Assembly: GCA_007570785.1 (NCBI GenBank)
Contig: ML664199.1
Coordinates: 18,106,957-18,170,956 of the forward strand
Reading direction: 5' to 3'
Origin: Antilocapra americana
Taxonomy: Eukaryota > Chordata > Mammalia > Artiodactyla > Antilocapridae
DNA: 64,000 bases
Part shown: positions 1-12,892 of the stretch, in pieces
Layout: each line of letters begins with the position of its first letter
Position numbering within the stretch: position 1 is the first letter of the stretch
Notes under the pieces: generated by a model
Databases searched by the model: none
What the model was told of the DNA's origin: nothing
Seen by the model: the letters and a program-made list of their open reading frames with translations, nothing else
Made by a program: the position numbers and the translations under genes

Positions 1-665
1 AATCTAGACACCATCATGTAATGAGCACAATGTCCAACATAAAGTAAAAAATTACTAGACATGCAAAGAAGCAAAACAAATAAATAATGTGATTTGTGAA
101 CAGGAAAGAAAATGGAAACAGTTATCAGAAACAGATCCAGAAATTAAGAGACCATGGAAACAGCAAACAAGGATTTTAAAAGAGCTACTATGAATATATT
201 AAAGAACTTTTAAAAAATAAACGTTATGTGGAAAAAAAAGTTAACTATTTTTAAAAATACAAATGGAACTTCTAAGGCTAAAAAATATAATATCTGAAAT
301 AAAAAATTTATTGCATATGTGTAATAGAAGATAAGAAACTATTATAAAAGATCAGTGAATTTGAAGACCCAGGAAAAAAAAATCCTAAAAAACACAGAAA
401 AAGAAAAAAACAAAAACACCTGAAATGATCAAAGGAGACTAAAGGAGCTAAGGGGCAACAGATTAACAAAAAAGTTGCATGGACAATACAGTCTTTTTCC
501 TAAATCACTTGAGAATAAACTGCTGACCTGATACCCAAGAGTCCACACATATTTTAGTATTTATCTTGTACAAACACAGAGAACCATCAAAATTGGGAAA
601 TTAACAATCATACAATTACTATCATCCAATCTCTAGAATCCATTCAAGTTTGCTCCAATTAATGA
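1..665. repeat. Old L1 (L1M-type) fragments
   Basis: Bases 1-250 resemble the 5'/ORF1-proximal part of ancient mammalian L1 (phrases like 'accatcatgtaatg', 'ttactagacatgcaaagaagc', 'cagaaacagatccagaaatt'). Bases 540-665 resemble an old L1 3' UTR. No intact frame. Confidence 0.4.
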
Positions 666-1249
666 ATGGATTTATAGGAAAAGGATCTAGCTCAAAATCA
701 CAGTTTGCATTCAGCATTCTGAATTACAACCTTTAGCCTCTTTCAGTTGAAAGAGTTTCTATCTTTCCCTGAAATTCATGACCTATGTACTTTGAAAGGT
801 TATAGGCCAGTTATAGGCCAATTTTATATAGAATGTCCTTCAATTGGGTTTGTCTGATTAAATTGCATACTGCTCATAATTAAATTCAGATTACATATCT
901 TTAACAGGAGAAGTATAGAAGAGATGCTCTGATCTCAGTGCATGCTAAGAGGAGGTACATGATTTCACTTTATCCCATTACTGAAAATATTCACTTTTAT
1001 CACTTGATGAAATTGGTATCTGCCAGTTTTCTCCATGATAAGTCACTATTTTCCTTTTGAAATTATTTTGTGAAGACATACTTTGAAACTATGTCAATAA
1101 TCTGATTTACATCTGTCTTCAATTTATGTGTTTGTTTACATCAGTATACACTTAGGATTCCCCATAATTATCAGTGATCATTATTTATAATTTCTAACTA
1201 TCATAGATTTCCTTTTCATTTTGTTGACTGTTTCCTTAATTGTACATAA

Positions 1250-2430
1250 ATTTTTTAGCTTAATTTAGTCCTAATTGTCAACTTTTGCTTTTGTTGCTGT
1301 GCTTTGGGATCATATCCACTGATATGATCCACTTTTAATTTTACTAAAAATTTTTACTACAAAACCACTTTTTAATTTTCTCTAGGAAGGGCTTTTATTA
1401 CCTATATTCATAAATTCCTTCCAGTTTTTGCTGTTAATGTGAATGTAATGTAAATATATTTGCTAGTAGATTACTACTGATATGTAAATACAGTCAATTT
1501 TTGTGTATTTCTCTTATCTTTAGAAATCCTGTTTGTTGGTGCTCTTACAGGTTCTCTAGAATGTAACTTCTAGTCTTTCCATATTGATAATCAATTATCC
1601 CAACACCAATTACTAAAGAGCTTATTGTTTTCCACTGATCTCTATGATTATACTAGATTTCCATGTAAGTGTGCATGTAAGTGTGGCTATACTTTTGGCA
1701 TCTGTTTCTTTAACCCATCTGTCTACTCCTGTGTCATTAAAACCCTTTAAATATTACTATAGCTTTATTGCCATCTTGATTCTATTAGAGCAAGTCCTTC
1801 TCCTTTGTTTTTGTTTTGTAAATTATCCTAGTCACATTTGCTGCTCTTTTCTATGAGTTTTAGGATATTTATTAAGATTCTATGAAAAAGCTTGTTGAGA
1901 TTTATTAGGATTTTATTAATAAAACTAATTTGATACATTCACATTAGTAAAATTTTAAAATTTATGCACAATGGTATTTACATTTAAGTAGGCTTTATAC
2001 TTTTCCTTGGGTTTTTATTTGTGAAATGGATTTGTTTTCTATCACACTATCTTCTTGGTCACTGCTAGTGTGTAATAGGAAAACTGTAGTTTTTGTATAT
2101 TACACTTCTGATTAACCACCTTTTAAAAGTTAGCTTATTCAGTTCATTTTCTTGGATTTTCTAGGTGAAAAAATGTAAGCGAATGACAATTTATCTCCTT
2201 TCCAATCGTACATCTCATTTCTGTTTTTTACTTACTGTATTAACAAATAATAATGGAGATAAGAGCTATCCTTATTTTGTTCTCAAATTTCATGAGACTG
2301 CTTTTAATGTTTTGCCATAAATACATAATGTTCACCGTAATTTTCTGATCAACACTCTCCTTCAAATTAAGTTCCCTCCTAATCCTAGTTAATATCTTAA
2401 TTGGTGAATTTCTCAAACTTCTCATTTAAT
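1250..2430 (-). repeat. Strongly diverged L1 ORF2 fragment, antisense
   Basis: The plus strand reads as the complement of L1 ORF2: 'ttgctgtgctttgggatcatatcc' (1297 onward), 'ccaacaccaattactaaagag' (1600-1620, the usual 'cccagcaccatttattgaagag'), 'tactatagctttattgcc' and 'agagcaagtccttctcctttg' (about 1755-1810). Heavy decay; family not assignable. The 70-residue and 61-residue frames here are chance openings. Confidence 0.55.
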
Positions 2431-2559
2431 GTGTTAATGTAGTGAGTATTACACTGTTACATCTTTAGCACTGAATTGTCCTCACAATCCTAGACTATTA
2501 CTCCATCAGCACTACCCCACATTGTAACTACTATTCCCATGTTTGGTGCACCATTCTAT

Positions 2560-2700
2560 CATAGGTCTTCCAGTACTAACTGCCTTTATGCCTTTCACTT
2601 TCTCACCAGAATGTAAGCTCCCTGACAGCAGGGACCTTATCTTACTATTCTCTATAATCATCATATATCCTAAGTAAATGTTTGAATAGATAAAAAGAAT
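2560..2700 (+). repeat. L2 fragment
   Basis: 'ccagaatgtaagctccctga' followed by 'cagcagggaccttatctta' and 'taagtaaatgtttgaatag' matches the 3' part of LINE-2, where an '...atgtaagctccatgagggcagggac...' string precedes '...aataaatgtttgttgaatg'. Confidence 0.55.
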
Positions 2701-5700
2701 AAATGATCTGAAACCAAGGAAAGAGTTTTAAAAAATTGTTGCTTACTATTAAGAGTTATGAGATGACATTCTCCAGGCTAAAGTCATTTGGCAGACTAGA
2801 GTAGACACTCCCTACTAAGGTTTGTGTCCCAAACACCAGTTGAATAACAGAGTTCTAAACCACAATTTGAGACATACAGAACAAGCAAGAATAATAGTAA
2901 AGTAAGTTAAATCTGACTTGTGACTGACTTATACTTAAAGCAAACAATGAACAATGAATAGCCCAAAACAAATGGGTGTATAAGTGGAAAAGTAGGTCCC
3001 TTAGGTAAAGGTACCAACCAGAACTAGTTACCCACAAAAATAAGAAGACTATATTGGAGAAGTCAGATCACGAGTCATGGCAGACAAAAGATAAACAGCA
3101 GTAAGGTCAGGTCATGGTTAAAAATTCAGACAGCTGAGGGAAAATCTTGTTTTATGTAACTAATTTGGTATACTTTTTGTCAGTAAGTTACATACTATAC
3201 ATACATACTGTGGCTATATTACTTAATGTATAAGAGCTTAATTTAGTCAAGCTATCACTGTGGAGGAAAGTACATTTGTAATTGGGAAAAGACAGTAGGA
3301 ATAACTCTAGTAAAAATGTTAGGTATACTACAGGTACATAAATCTCATTTGTAATCACAGACATTCAGTAAGTATCTTTTCTCTCTAGTCTTCTTCCATG
3401 TTTTATTTCTATTTTCCTTACTCTGTATTTGAATTCTCTTAAATTACCTCTCACCTATAACTATCTCCTAAATGATAAAATTTAGACCCCCAAAATACTT
3501 TAGAGATTATCCAGTTTCACTATAAATCAGAAAATTGAAGTCCAAAGTAGTAATTGCCAAGGCTGTCACAGATTCTTCCCTTTACTCTCCTTCAATCTTT
3601 TCTCTTATTTAAGAAAACGAAGACAATACCAATAGAAAATGGTTTCAGCAATGTCATCTATAAAATCCATGGGTACAGTAAATCATTGTTTTTTTGTTTG
3701 AGCATATTCCTAATTGTGTTCACAGTGATTAATTAAACTAAAGAAGATTCATTTCCTTCCCCTCTCCAGTTCATTACAGTACTATTTTATTTAAAAATCT
3801 AGGTATTTAATTCAGATGAAAATTTAAGAAATTTTATTTTAGTACTGCTATTGAAACCTCTTCAATATGTAAGCCAAAAATCCCACAAATTTACAGTACA
3901 AGCCCACTGTTACATGACAATACATAATTCATATTATACTTTGGAACAGATGCATAATATTCCAATAAACACATGATTTCATTCCCACTTTAACTAATTT
4001 TATAATGTAAATATTATCTTTACCTTCACAGAGTTGTTACCAAGTTTCCCTGCATTCTTAAAGTACTTTTTAAACTTGTTTTAAAATTTTATGTCCAACA
4101 TAACTGGTATGATGTTTCAATATTTATTAAATTGCCAGAAAGCCCTATCATCTCCTTTGCATAACGCTCTTCTCTAAGAATTAGCAAGTTTTAAGAATTC
4201 AGAATTTTGGTTTGCTCAAATTCTTTTAAGATATTCTTGCAGAAAAAAATATATAAGTTCTGTATCATTTCTTCAGCCTCTGAGAAAGACTGTGTATAAC
4301 AATTAAAACAATTCTGAATCTAAAGAGCAGGAACTGTCCAGTTTTTATACACTAAGTATGGCAGATGAAATTGTTTTAGAAATCTAGGAAAATAGGAAAT
4401 ATGCAATTAAGATATGTTAGAGAAAGTATTTTGAAAAATTTGCAGAAAGCATTTCAACACCTAAAATTAACCTCATTTTCAACAGGGGTCTTAAAAGACA
4501 GAGGAATGGAAGTTTTCTAGTGGCTTTATATTTATAGATATTTGCTATGGTTAACATGGGATCTGAGGGGATTTCTAGATAATTAGTAGATCCTACAAGA
4601 TACCAGATTTAGTAGATCTAGTAGACTCATGAGCAATTTCAACAGAATAGTGCAATTCTTTGGTAAGAACTGGCTGATACAAGGTACCCAAGACCTCAAT
4701 TTCAGTTTCTAATCTACATTGCACCTCTGGGGAGTTATTTTAGTAATGAATCAAACCTGGAAAGTTCCTACTATTTAGAATCATTGGATATTGCATCACA
4801 GTCCACCCATAAAGTTCTGAACTGGAGACGGGGGTAACAGCTAAGCACTCTAGGCATGGAGTGAAAGCAATAAACTTTCAATTATAAGGCTTGGGTTTCC
4901 CATTTGATTCATGCTTAATTTGAGTTAGGGTCATACTGACATATGTTAGGACCCTGAAAACAGGCCTTTTGACCCCAAGAACATAATCTCTTTATGTGAG
5001 AAGACTTCTCTCAGGTGAAACTGCCTGAAAAGTCTTAATCTCAATTCCCATGAAAAGTTATTGAACATTTATGGACGGATCTACTGAAAATAATGCAATT
5101 TAAGAAAATTAGTAATTTCAGGAAAAGTATTTTTTTAAAAAAAGAAAAATATAATAAGTATTTGCTACCTGGCTCTGAAGGAAACATTACATATAAATAT
5201 TGATTACTGATTTAACTTGCAATAAATTAGAAGGATAGAGTAAGAAAATAAACAGATGGGACATAAAAAAAGCTAAAATTCACCTACCATTATCAGGAAG
5301 TTAGTAGATAATGTCTGAAAGGGATAAATCAAGAAATATCAGAGTAAAAAAAAATAAAATAAAAAGAAGTACTAGGGTAGGTATATTCTCACTATATTTG
5401 GGGCTAAGCAATAGAGGAAACTACTTTTTAAAAAAAGTTAAAAGTTTTACTCTGGGGAACAGAAATTAAATGTGACTAAGTTAGGGCAGAGGTTGTAGTT
5501 TTTCACTGTGAACCTTCTGGCATTAACTAATTGTTTTAACCATGTAGAACACTCTTTTAAAGAGGGAAAAGACACCAAAAAATGCTGTTTCATGAAGCTT
5601 ATTTTATTTACTTTTAGGAAAAAATATGAGGTCATAGACATGGCACTAAATGCAAGAGATTCAGAGTTACAAGATGTGTGAGACTATGCATAAACATAAG

Positions 5701-7324
5701 AAAATAAAACAATATAAAACATTTCTTCTGTAAAAAGTATGCATTTTATGAAACACAGAAAGGACTCCACTCCCACTGTGTATTTTAAGGTTTATTTCTT
5801 TACAGGATACAGGGGTCACAGTGTAGCAATTTAAACATACTTATAAGTTCAGAAATCTCTAAAAAGAAACTGTAGTCTATTCAGTATTCTAAAATCCTGT
5901 TTTTCCTTCAATACTTAAAATGCTAAACAAAGATTAATTCAGAAAGCGTCATAATTAATGAAGTTTTAAGTTTTTGAAGGCACACCTTTAAAGAAAAAGA
6001 CTATCTTTGAAAAAACCTTTTTCTAAAATAAAAGATGAGCTATTGAATGATACACACATAATATGTGAGGAAGTACCTTTCTAATCATACACAGCTATCT
6101 CTAAGTCAACCTAATTTCAAATTGTCCACTTCCTCTTGTAATATGAAAACTGAGAGGCAAATAGCCTAGCAATATAAACACAGCTCAAATCTGTCCAGCC
6201 ACAAGTTAAATGCAACATGGCAGTAAAACACTGCCTCAAGCAATTTCACATTTATCAATGACCTACTTATGACACAATACATTAATTTCAATAAATAGGC
6301 TATAGTATTATCTGTCACTACATACAGTAATTTTTAAATCAGAGTAAAAGAGGAAGGAAAAGTTAGCAATTCTGCAACTAATATTTTAAGATTTGGTCCT
6401 TACGTAATGAAGGATTGTGTCTTTATTTATTCATTGACTGATATCTATGAAAAAGAGAAATCTGATAGTTTTAATGGCTTTATGCTCTTCTACCCAGACT
6501 GCAAACCTGTTATGTATCCTCTTGGACCATCTGTTTAGTGTTGGTGCCTACTAACTACATGTGCTCGTGTTTCTGATAATGCCATTTTAATTTAAAGCTA
6601 GTTGCACACAGGGCTTTTTTTTAAGTTTTGAGATATTTTACATAAAACATAAAGGAATAGTATTTACATGCCATCTTGAAACATTCTGAAATAACTAATT
6701 TGCATATCTAATTTCAAATGTACATATATGAGAATGATAGCTTCAAGAAATATTAACTGGAAAAATATCATCACATTTAGGTTTATACAAGTAGTAAGGT
6801 ATCAGGGAAGTAAGTGGTTTAAAAAGAAAGTATCCCTTCACCTTAGCATCTCCCCCTTCTCACAAACTCAATCATAATGCATGATGGCCAATAATAAAAT
6901 GTAGCATTAATATAATCTTTTATATATCTATAAAACATTTTCACATTTTAACTAATTTGATGTTCACAATGACTAAAGAGTCATTCTTAGAGAGGTATAT
7001 GACACACAATTACTGCATTGAGATTATGGACACAGCCCCAACCATCTTCATGTATTAAAACACTTTCATAATTTAAGATAGATAATTAAAGATTCAAAAG
7101 TTGAAGAAATATCTGACATTTTCTAGTTAGCCCAAGATTGAGCTAGCAGTATAGCACAATCTTCCCTTAACAAACAGAATTAATGCTCTGATTTAAAAAT
7201 TGCAAATGGACCCAAAGAGAATAAAACTATAATACACTTAACTCTGGTTTTATCTGAATTGGATAAAATGACTAAAGATACACCCTTTACTTGTTAGAAT
7301 GAGACAACATGAGCTCTTCAAATA
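2700..7324. other. AT-rich intronic DNA with no recognised feature
   Basis: No coding frame longer than about 64 residues and no repeat I can name. It is uniformly AT-rich with short homopolymer runs. Ancient, unrecognisable repeats are likely but I cannot assign them. Confidence 0.5.
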
Positions 7325-8766
7325 TTAGGTTAGCAGTTTTCTAACTTTTCGGTCTGAAGACCTCTTTTTCACTTCTAAAAATTATTGATAACTCTAAGGA
7401 GCTTTTTATTTATGTTATATCTATCTATATCTTACTATATTAGACATTAAAATTTAGAAGTAAAAATTAATTTGTTAGTCTATCTAAAAATAACAAACTC
7501 ACTGTATGTTAACATAAAGAGCATTTTTACGACAAGTAGATATTCTTTTCAAAAACAGTAAAAAAAAATTAGTAGGAAATGACACTTTCATAACTTTGTA
7601 AATTTCAAATCTCTTTAATGTTCGGCTTAGTAGAATACATCTGAATTCTTAAATCCACTTCTACATTCAATGTGTTGTGATACATTATTTTGCTCTAAGT
7701 ATATCAAAAAAGTTGACCTTACACAAACATGCAATCAGAAAAAGGAAAAGTACTTTAATAGCCCTTTCAGATAATTCCTGATATTCTTCTTTGATACACT
7801 ATCAAAACTCAGTGAAATGCTACTTTTTTTTTTTTAAAGTTGGACACAATTTGGAATTCGAAGCCCTTATCAATGAACTTGTCTTGCTGTTATAACATTA
7901 AAATCTACTGGTTTGTCTGACACTTTAAATGGATCTTTTACATATGCATGATTTCTTATCAAGCACTGGTTATTTTGAAAATACTGTTTCACTGAGTTAC
8001 ACAGATCTCCCAAACACTGCACACTATTCAATATTTTAAAATTACATTATTATCACCTCCAATCTCATCAGAAAAGTCTTTAAATATTGAGAAGCGACCA
8101 AGTTCATGATTTCCACAGTTCAGTCTTATCACCGACAGCACACAGTACCGGTTATCTTCCTTGAAGTGATAGGCTCACTTTATTCATTTTTGAGAAAGTG
8201 TCTGCAGAGAACTCAAACCTGAATAACTATAGTTTGCCCATCAGTCATTCTCTCAAGTAAAAACAGTGTTCCACAAAATAGAGACTTGGTCTGCCTTGCA
8301 ACTCAAAAACTCATGAGTATTTTTTCTTGAGATATCATCATACCCCATTGTACAACAAAAGTGTTTTAGGCATAATTCCCATTTTGTCCTTCAGAACATA
8401 AAAAAGACACACACTCAAGAGTCAAGACTAAACAAGGTAAATTTTACTTTATCAAGACATTTGAAAGTAAAGCTTGATTTCTTTTTAACTGCAAGTACAT
8501 ACCGTGAAGAATATAGGTACATATATAAGTATATAGTGTGAAAAATATAATGCCTTCCAGCACAATCTGGTGTTACTCCACTGTTTATGCCAAGATATGA
8601 GCAGTTTTACCCACTTTTGCTCTTCTATCATTATTGCTTTTGCAACACAGGCAAGAAAGGCAAATGACATCTTAATATTATTATGAAAATAATTCTGACT
8701 TGAGAGACACCCAGACAGACTCCCAGCTATCTGCTGGTCTCACTTTGAGACCATTGTGTTAGGCTA
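7325..8766 (-). mobile_element. Fossil hAT-type (Charlie-like) DNA transposon
   Basis: The segment starts with cagttttctaac (7334) and ends with ctcactttgagaccattg (to 8756), decayed forms of the hAT terminal inverted repeat 'cagtg.ttctcaaa ... tttgagaaccactg'. Possible 8-bp target duplications are ttaggtta (7325-7332) and ttaggcta (8759-8766), with one mismatch. I recognise the interior as a long ancient mammalian repeat (for example 'tttaatagccctttcagataat', 'gatattcttctttgatac'). A 61-residue minus-strand frame at 8485-8670 (KWVKLLISWHKQWSNT, YVPIFFTVCTC) is a remnant of its internal coding sequence. Exact family uncertain. Confidence 0.6.
8485..8670 (-). pseudogene. Remnant coding segment inside the hAT fossil
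   Basis: A 61-codon minus-strand frame containing EEQKWVKLL and YVPIFFTVCTC within the fossil transposon. It is far shorter than an hAT transposase, and I see no dimerisation domain or DDE residues in it. I treat it as a decayed piece of whatever the ancestral element encoded. Confidence 0.35.
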
Positions 8767-10142
8767 ATCGACTCTTGTTTTTGACTATGGAACTCTGAGG
8801 ATGTAGTATTATGCTAATCATTGCCTCCATAAAGTAACAGAATCTTCATGTACTCAGTGATCAACCACATGGCGAGTCACTGAAACAAAAATTGTTTATA
8901 CAGTACCAAGGGGCATCACCGACCAGTGGCGGAACTTTCATCCACTGCCGATAAGCCTTAAGAAAGGGTCACAGGAGTCTGTCTAAATCAGTATTCTAGG
9001 GTAGTATATGCTCCAGATCCAGTTACCCTAGAGACTCAAGAAATCTCAAACTGAGTTGATGTGTAGTTAGGTGTTTTCCTCAATCAGTGACCAATTTATT
9101 AACTAGTATGGCTTTCACTCCCATACTATCAATTCACTAAAGATACTTAACCTGAAGTCCATAAATCCTCCTAGGGTAATTTAAATAATTCTTTTGATTA
9201 ATTATCAATGACATGTATCATTATCATTTTTGAGAAGTAATAAAGCCCTCTAAAATAAGGAAAAACTTTAAAAAGTATTTTCCAAAGTACAATCTCTTCA
9301 AATTAATGAACTAACATACACAAAGAAACTTATCTCAAGTAAGAAGTTTTAAAATTTGATAAAATGCTTTTTCATCATCAGCTTCTCTAATATTAAACAA
9401 AAATAGTTCCCATTAACTCTAGGGATAACTCTAAGAATGTGAATTCTATTAAGAGCAGAATTCTATTAAATGATACTGGTTTCATAATGCCCTTTTCAAT
9501 ATACCATAAAAGTGACCCAGAAGAATCACAAGCATACTTCATTATAAGTCTACCAATTAAAGGCAAAACAATAGATGTGTATTAAAAAGGCACTCGTAAG
9601 GATGAACTCAAATGAAAGTAAAAAGTAAAAGAGAAGGGAAAAAATAGCCACACATATAACAAGTGTAGTATTGAAAAAGATGTGATCAACTGTAAACCAA
9701 GTAAGACGAAAAGCACACATAGGGAGGTAAGAAATTATTAGTAGGCAAGAAGGTCTACAAACGGGAGGAGTAAACTGTTCCAGGGAACTCCAATTTCATA
9801 AATATGGATCACTATTAATAGAGGAACATATGACATAAGATTTCAGAATATTTTAAAAGTGCCTGGGAACAGCAAAGTTGATAGATAATGGGATGTTCAG
9901 AGGAAAAACATGCAATTTTCAATAAATACTGAATTTAATTTCCTATAAATTTAAGAATTTCATTTTTATAATAGAATTAAGACCACAAAAAATCTGGAGA
10001 ACTATGTAAAGAAGACCACAGTAAATAAGTGTGTAATAGCCTACGGCTTCAGAATAATGTGTAATATATGAATATTCTCAGATAACAGAAAAATTTGAAG
10101 ACAGCACTACCTAAACTCTGGAACACTGTTTTAAGCTCTATT
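8767..10142. other. Intronic DNA with no recognised feature
   Basis: Between the hAT fossil and the young L1. No coding frame or named repeat is visible. Confidence 0.5.
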
Positions 10143-11639
10143 AGCACAGACAAAAACGTTATTTTTTTTTTTTATTGTTTTTGCCATACAATGCCATGAT
10201 ATCACCATGGGTTTACATATGCTCCCCCTCCAGAACCCCCCTCCCTCCTTCCTCCCTCCTCCCTCCCCCCTCCCCCCGGGAAATCTCCATGCACCAGCCC
10301 CGAGCATCACTCCTGGGCTCGATTGATTAGACATATGATAATTAACATGTTTCAATGCCATTCTCCCATATCATCCCACCCTTACCCTCATCCACAGAGT
10401 CCACGAGTCTATTCTATACATCTGCGTTCCTTTTGCTGTCTCGCATGTTAGGTTCTCGTTACCGTCTTTCTAAATTCCATATATATGTGTTAATATATTG
10501 TATTGTTGTTTTTGCTTCTGGCTTACTTCACTCTGGATAATGGGCTCCAGTTTCGTCCATCTGAGCAGAACTGCTTCAAATGAAATTTTTTTTTAATGCT
10601 GAGTAATATTCCATTGTGTATATGTACCACAGCTTTCTTATCCATTCGTCAGTTGATGGGCATCTGGGTTGCTTCCATGTCCTGGCTATTGTAAACAATG
10701 CAGCGATGAACATTAGGGTGCAAGTGGCTCTTTCAATTCTGGTTTCCTCGGTGTATATGCCCAGCAGTAGGATTGCTGGGTCATATGGCAGGACTATTTG
10801 CAGTTTTTTAAGGAACCTCCACACTGTTTTCCATAGTGGCTGCACTAGTTTGCATTCCCACCAACAGTGTAAGAGAGTTCCCTTTTCTCCACATCCTCTC
10901 CAGCATTTATTGCTTGTAGATTTTTGGATGGCAGCCATTCTGACTGGTGTAAAGTGATACCTCATTGTGGTTTTGATTTGCATTTCTCTGATAATGAGTG
11001 ATGTTGAGCATCTTTCCATGTGTTTGTTAGCCATTTTTATGTCTTCTTTGGAGAAATGTCTGTTAAGTTCTTTGGCCCACTTTTTGACTGGGTTGTTTAT
11101 TTTTCTAGAATGGAGCTGCAGGAGTTGCTTGTATGTTTTTGAGATTAATTGTTTGTCCATTGCTTCATTGGCTATTATTTTCTCCCATTCTGAAGGCTGT
11201 CTTTTCACCTTGCTTATAGTTTCCTTTGTTGTGCAGAAGCTTTTAATTTTAATTAGGTCCCATTTGTTTATTTGTGCTTTTATTTCCAATATTCTGGGAG
11301 GTGGGTCATGGAGTATCCCGCTTTGGGTTATGGCAGGGAGTGTTTTGCCTATGTTATCCTCTAGGAGTTTTATAGTTTCTGGTCTTATGATTAGATCTTT
11401 GATCCATTTTGAGTTTATCTTTGTGTATGGTGTTAGAAAGTGTTCTAGTTTCATTCTTTTACAAGTGGCTGTCCAGTTTTCCCAGCACCACTTGTTAAAG
11501 AGGTTGTCTTTTCTCCATTGTATATTCTTGCCTCCTTTCTCAAAGATAAGGTGTCCATAGATGCGTGGATTTATCTCTGGGCTTTCTATTCTGTTCCATT
11601 GATCTATATTTCTGTCTTTGAAGCATAGACAAAACTTTA
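10143..11639 (-). mobile_element. 5'-truncated young bovine-type LINE-1 with target-site duplications
   Basis: Minus-strand L1 of about 1.46 kb: the ORF2 C-terminus, then a G-rich 3' UTR and an A-tail (plus-strand T-run at 10161-10173). It is flanked by matching 18-bp direct repeats, agcacagacaaaaacgtt (10143-10160) and agcatagacaaaacttta (11622-11639), as expected for target-primed reverse transcription. The 5' truncation falls within ORF2, shortly after the 'gatctatatttctgtctttg' string (plus strand, 11601-11620). Confidence 0.92.
10576..11454 (-). pseudogene. L1 ORF2 C-terminal fragment
   Basis: A 292-codon frame. It carries the L1 ORF2 C-terminal region including the cysteine-rich motif [19 protein letters not shown] and downstream [16 protein letters not shown]. 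Endonuclease and reverse transcriptase domains are absent because of the 5' truncation. The frame ends early (KKNFI stop) through a one-base length change in the A-run near 10580 relative to the second L1 copy at 51505-52854. It is not an independent gene and cannot mobilise. Confidence 0.92.
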
Positions 11640-12099
11640 AGTCCTTACAATTACCAGATGTATGCCATAAAGATAGCTAAATTCTAAATAGTTAAACTGC
11701 AAAAGGAGAGTTTCTTGGTCAAGAAAGGTGCACAGCACAACCGAAAAAAACAAACAAACAAAAAAAGCAACCTAATTTTCAGGGGATTGTTAAATCTCCT
11801 TGATAAGCTATATCCTATAAACACAGACTTTAAAGCATCCTAAAAGCCCAAAAGAATTGTAACAACACATCCTAAAACTATTTTACAAAATAAATCCATA
11901 TACAAAATATGCACTAAATGACAGGAATGAGAATTTAAACAAGAGCACAGACACATAGCAATTGAAATATTTCTCATACAAAATTAGGCCTCACTGTTGA
12001 AACACACAGCTATCCCATGCATTAAAATGTTTTTAGTTGCAAGCTATGAAAAATAAAAAGAAAATATCTTTATTTCTTCAGCAAAATTAAGTATTCAAA

Positions 12100-12515
12100 C
12101 TTCACATCATTTTTCTTATAAACACATAACTACAGTCTGTCTGCTCAACTTTAATCTTGGCATCATCTTTCATTCTTCCTTTTCACACACTGTATCTAGA
12201 ATTCCATTAATTCTTTTCCTGTAATTCTTGAATTTGTTCCTTCTTCTCTAGTCATACACCTCACCCTGATCAAGGACCTCAACACCAAAAATATAAATGA
12301 CATCATTGCTACCCATCTATTTTCCTTATCTATTCCTCAAACACTATTATTAATAGAATGTTAAGTTCCATTAATTCACTGGTGTAAATCTCAGTACTTG
12401 TAATACTATATATAGTATACGCTCAAAAAACTTAATAAATGAATTCCTTCCTCAATCTGGGTTGCCAATTAATGCCAAAGTGATTTTCCTAAAATATTAC
12501 TTTTAATCCCCTTAT
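12100..12515 (+). repeat. L2-like host sequence interrupted by the SINE and BovB
   Basis: 'ctttaatcttggcatcatctttcattcttcc' and 'gccaaagtgattttcctaaaatatt' resemble LINE-2 phrases ('...agagtgatctttttaaaaatg...'). L2-like text resumes after the SINE (12800-12890) and after the BovB (14720-14940), so both younger elements seem to have landed in one older L2. Confidence 0.4.
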
Positions 12516-12796
12516 CGGAGAAGACAATGGCACCCCACTCCAGTACTCTTGCCTGGAAAATCCCTTGGACATAGGAGTCTGGTGGCCTGCAGTCCATGGG
12601 GTTGCTAAGAGTCGGACATGACTGAGAGACTTCACTTTCACTTTTCACTTTCATGAGCTGGAGAAGGAAATGGCAACCCACTCCAGTGTTTTTGCCTGGA
12701 GAATCACAGGGATGGGGGCGCCTGGTGGGCTGCCACCAATGGGGTTGCACAGAGTCAGACATGACTGAAGCGACTTAGCAGCAGCAGCAGCAGCAG
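12516..12796 (+). mobile_element. Bov-A2 SINE (dimeric)
   Basis: Two tandem Bov-A units: 'ggagaagacaatggcacccc' (12517) and 'ggagaaggaaatggcaaccc' (12660), each running through 'cctgcagtccatggggttg' or its equivalent to 'gactga'. The end is a (CAG/GCA)n tail (12776-12796). Flanking copies of taatcccct (12504-12512 and 12797-12805) are the target-site duplication. Confidence 0.9.
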
Positions 12797-12892
12797 TAAT
12801 CCCCTAATGAGGAATTTTAAATGTCTCTCCAATGCCTGTATATACAGTCTAATTCATATCTAGTGAATTTTCAGGTTTTCTATAATCGGGCC

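Noticed and set aside
10967..11560. A 197-codon plus-strand frame, and its twin on the minus strand at 51801-52394
   Set aside because: Both are the antisense of L1 ORF2. Their similarity to each other comes from the shared element, not from a gene family.
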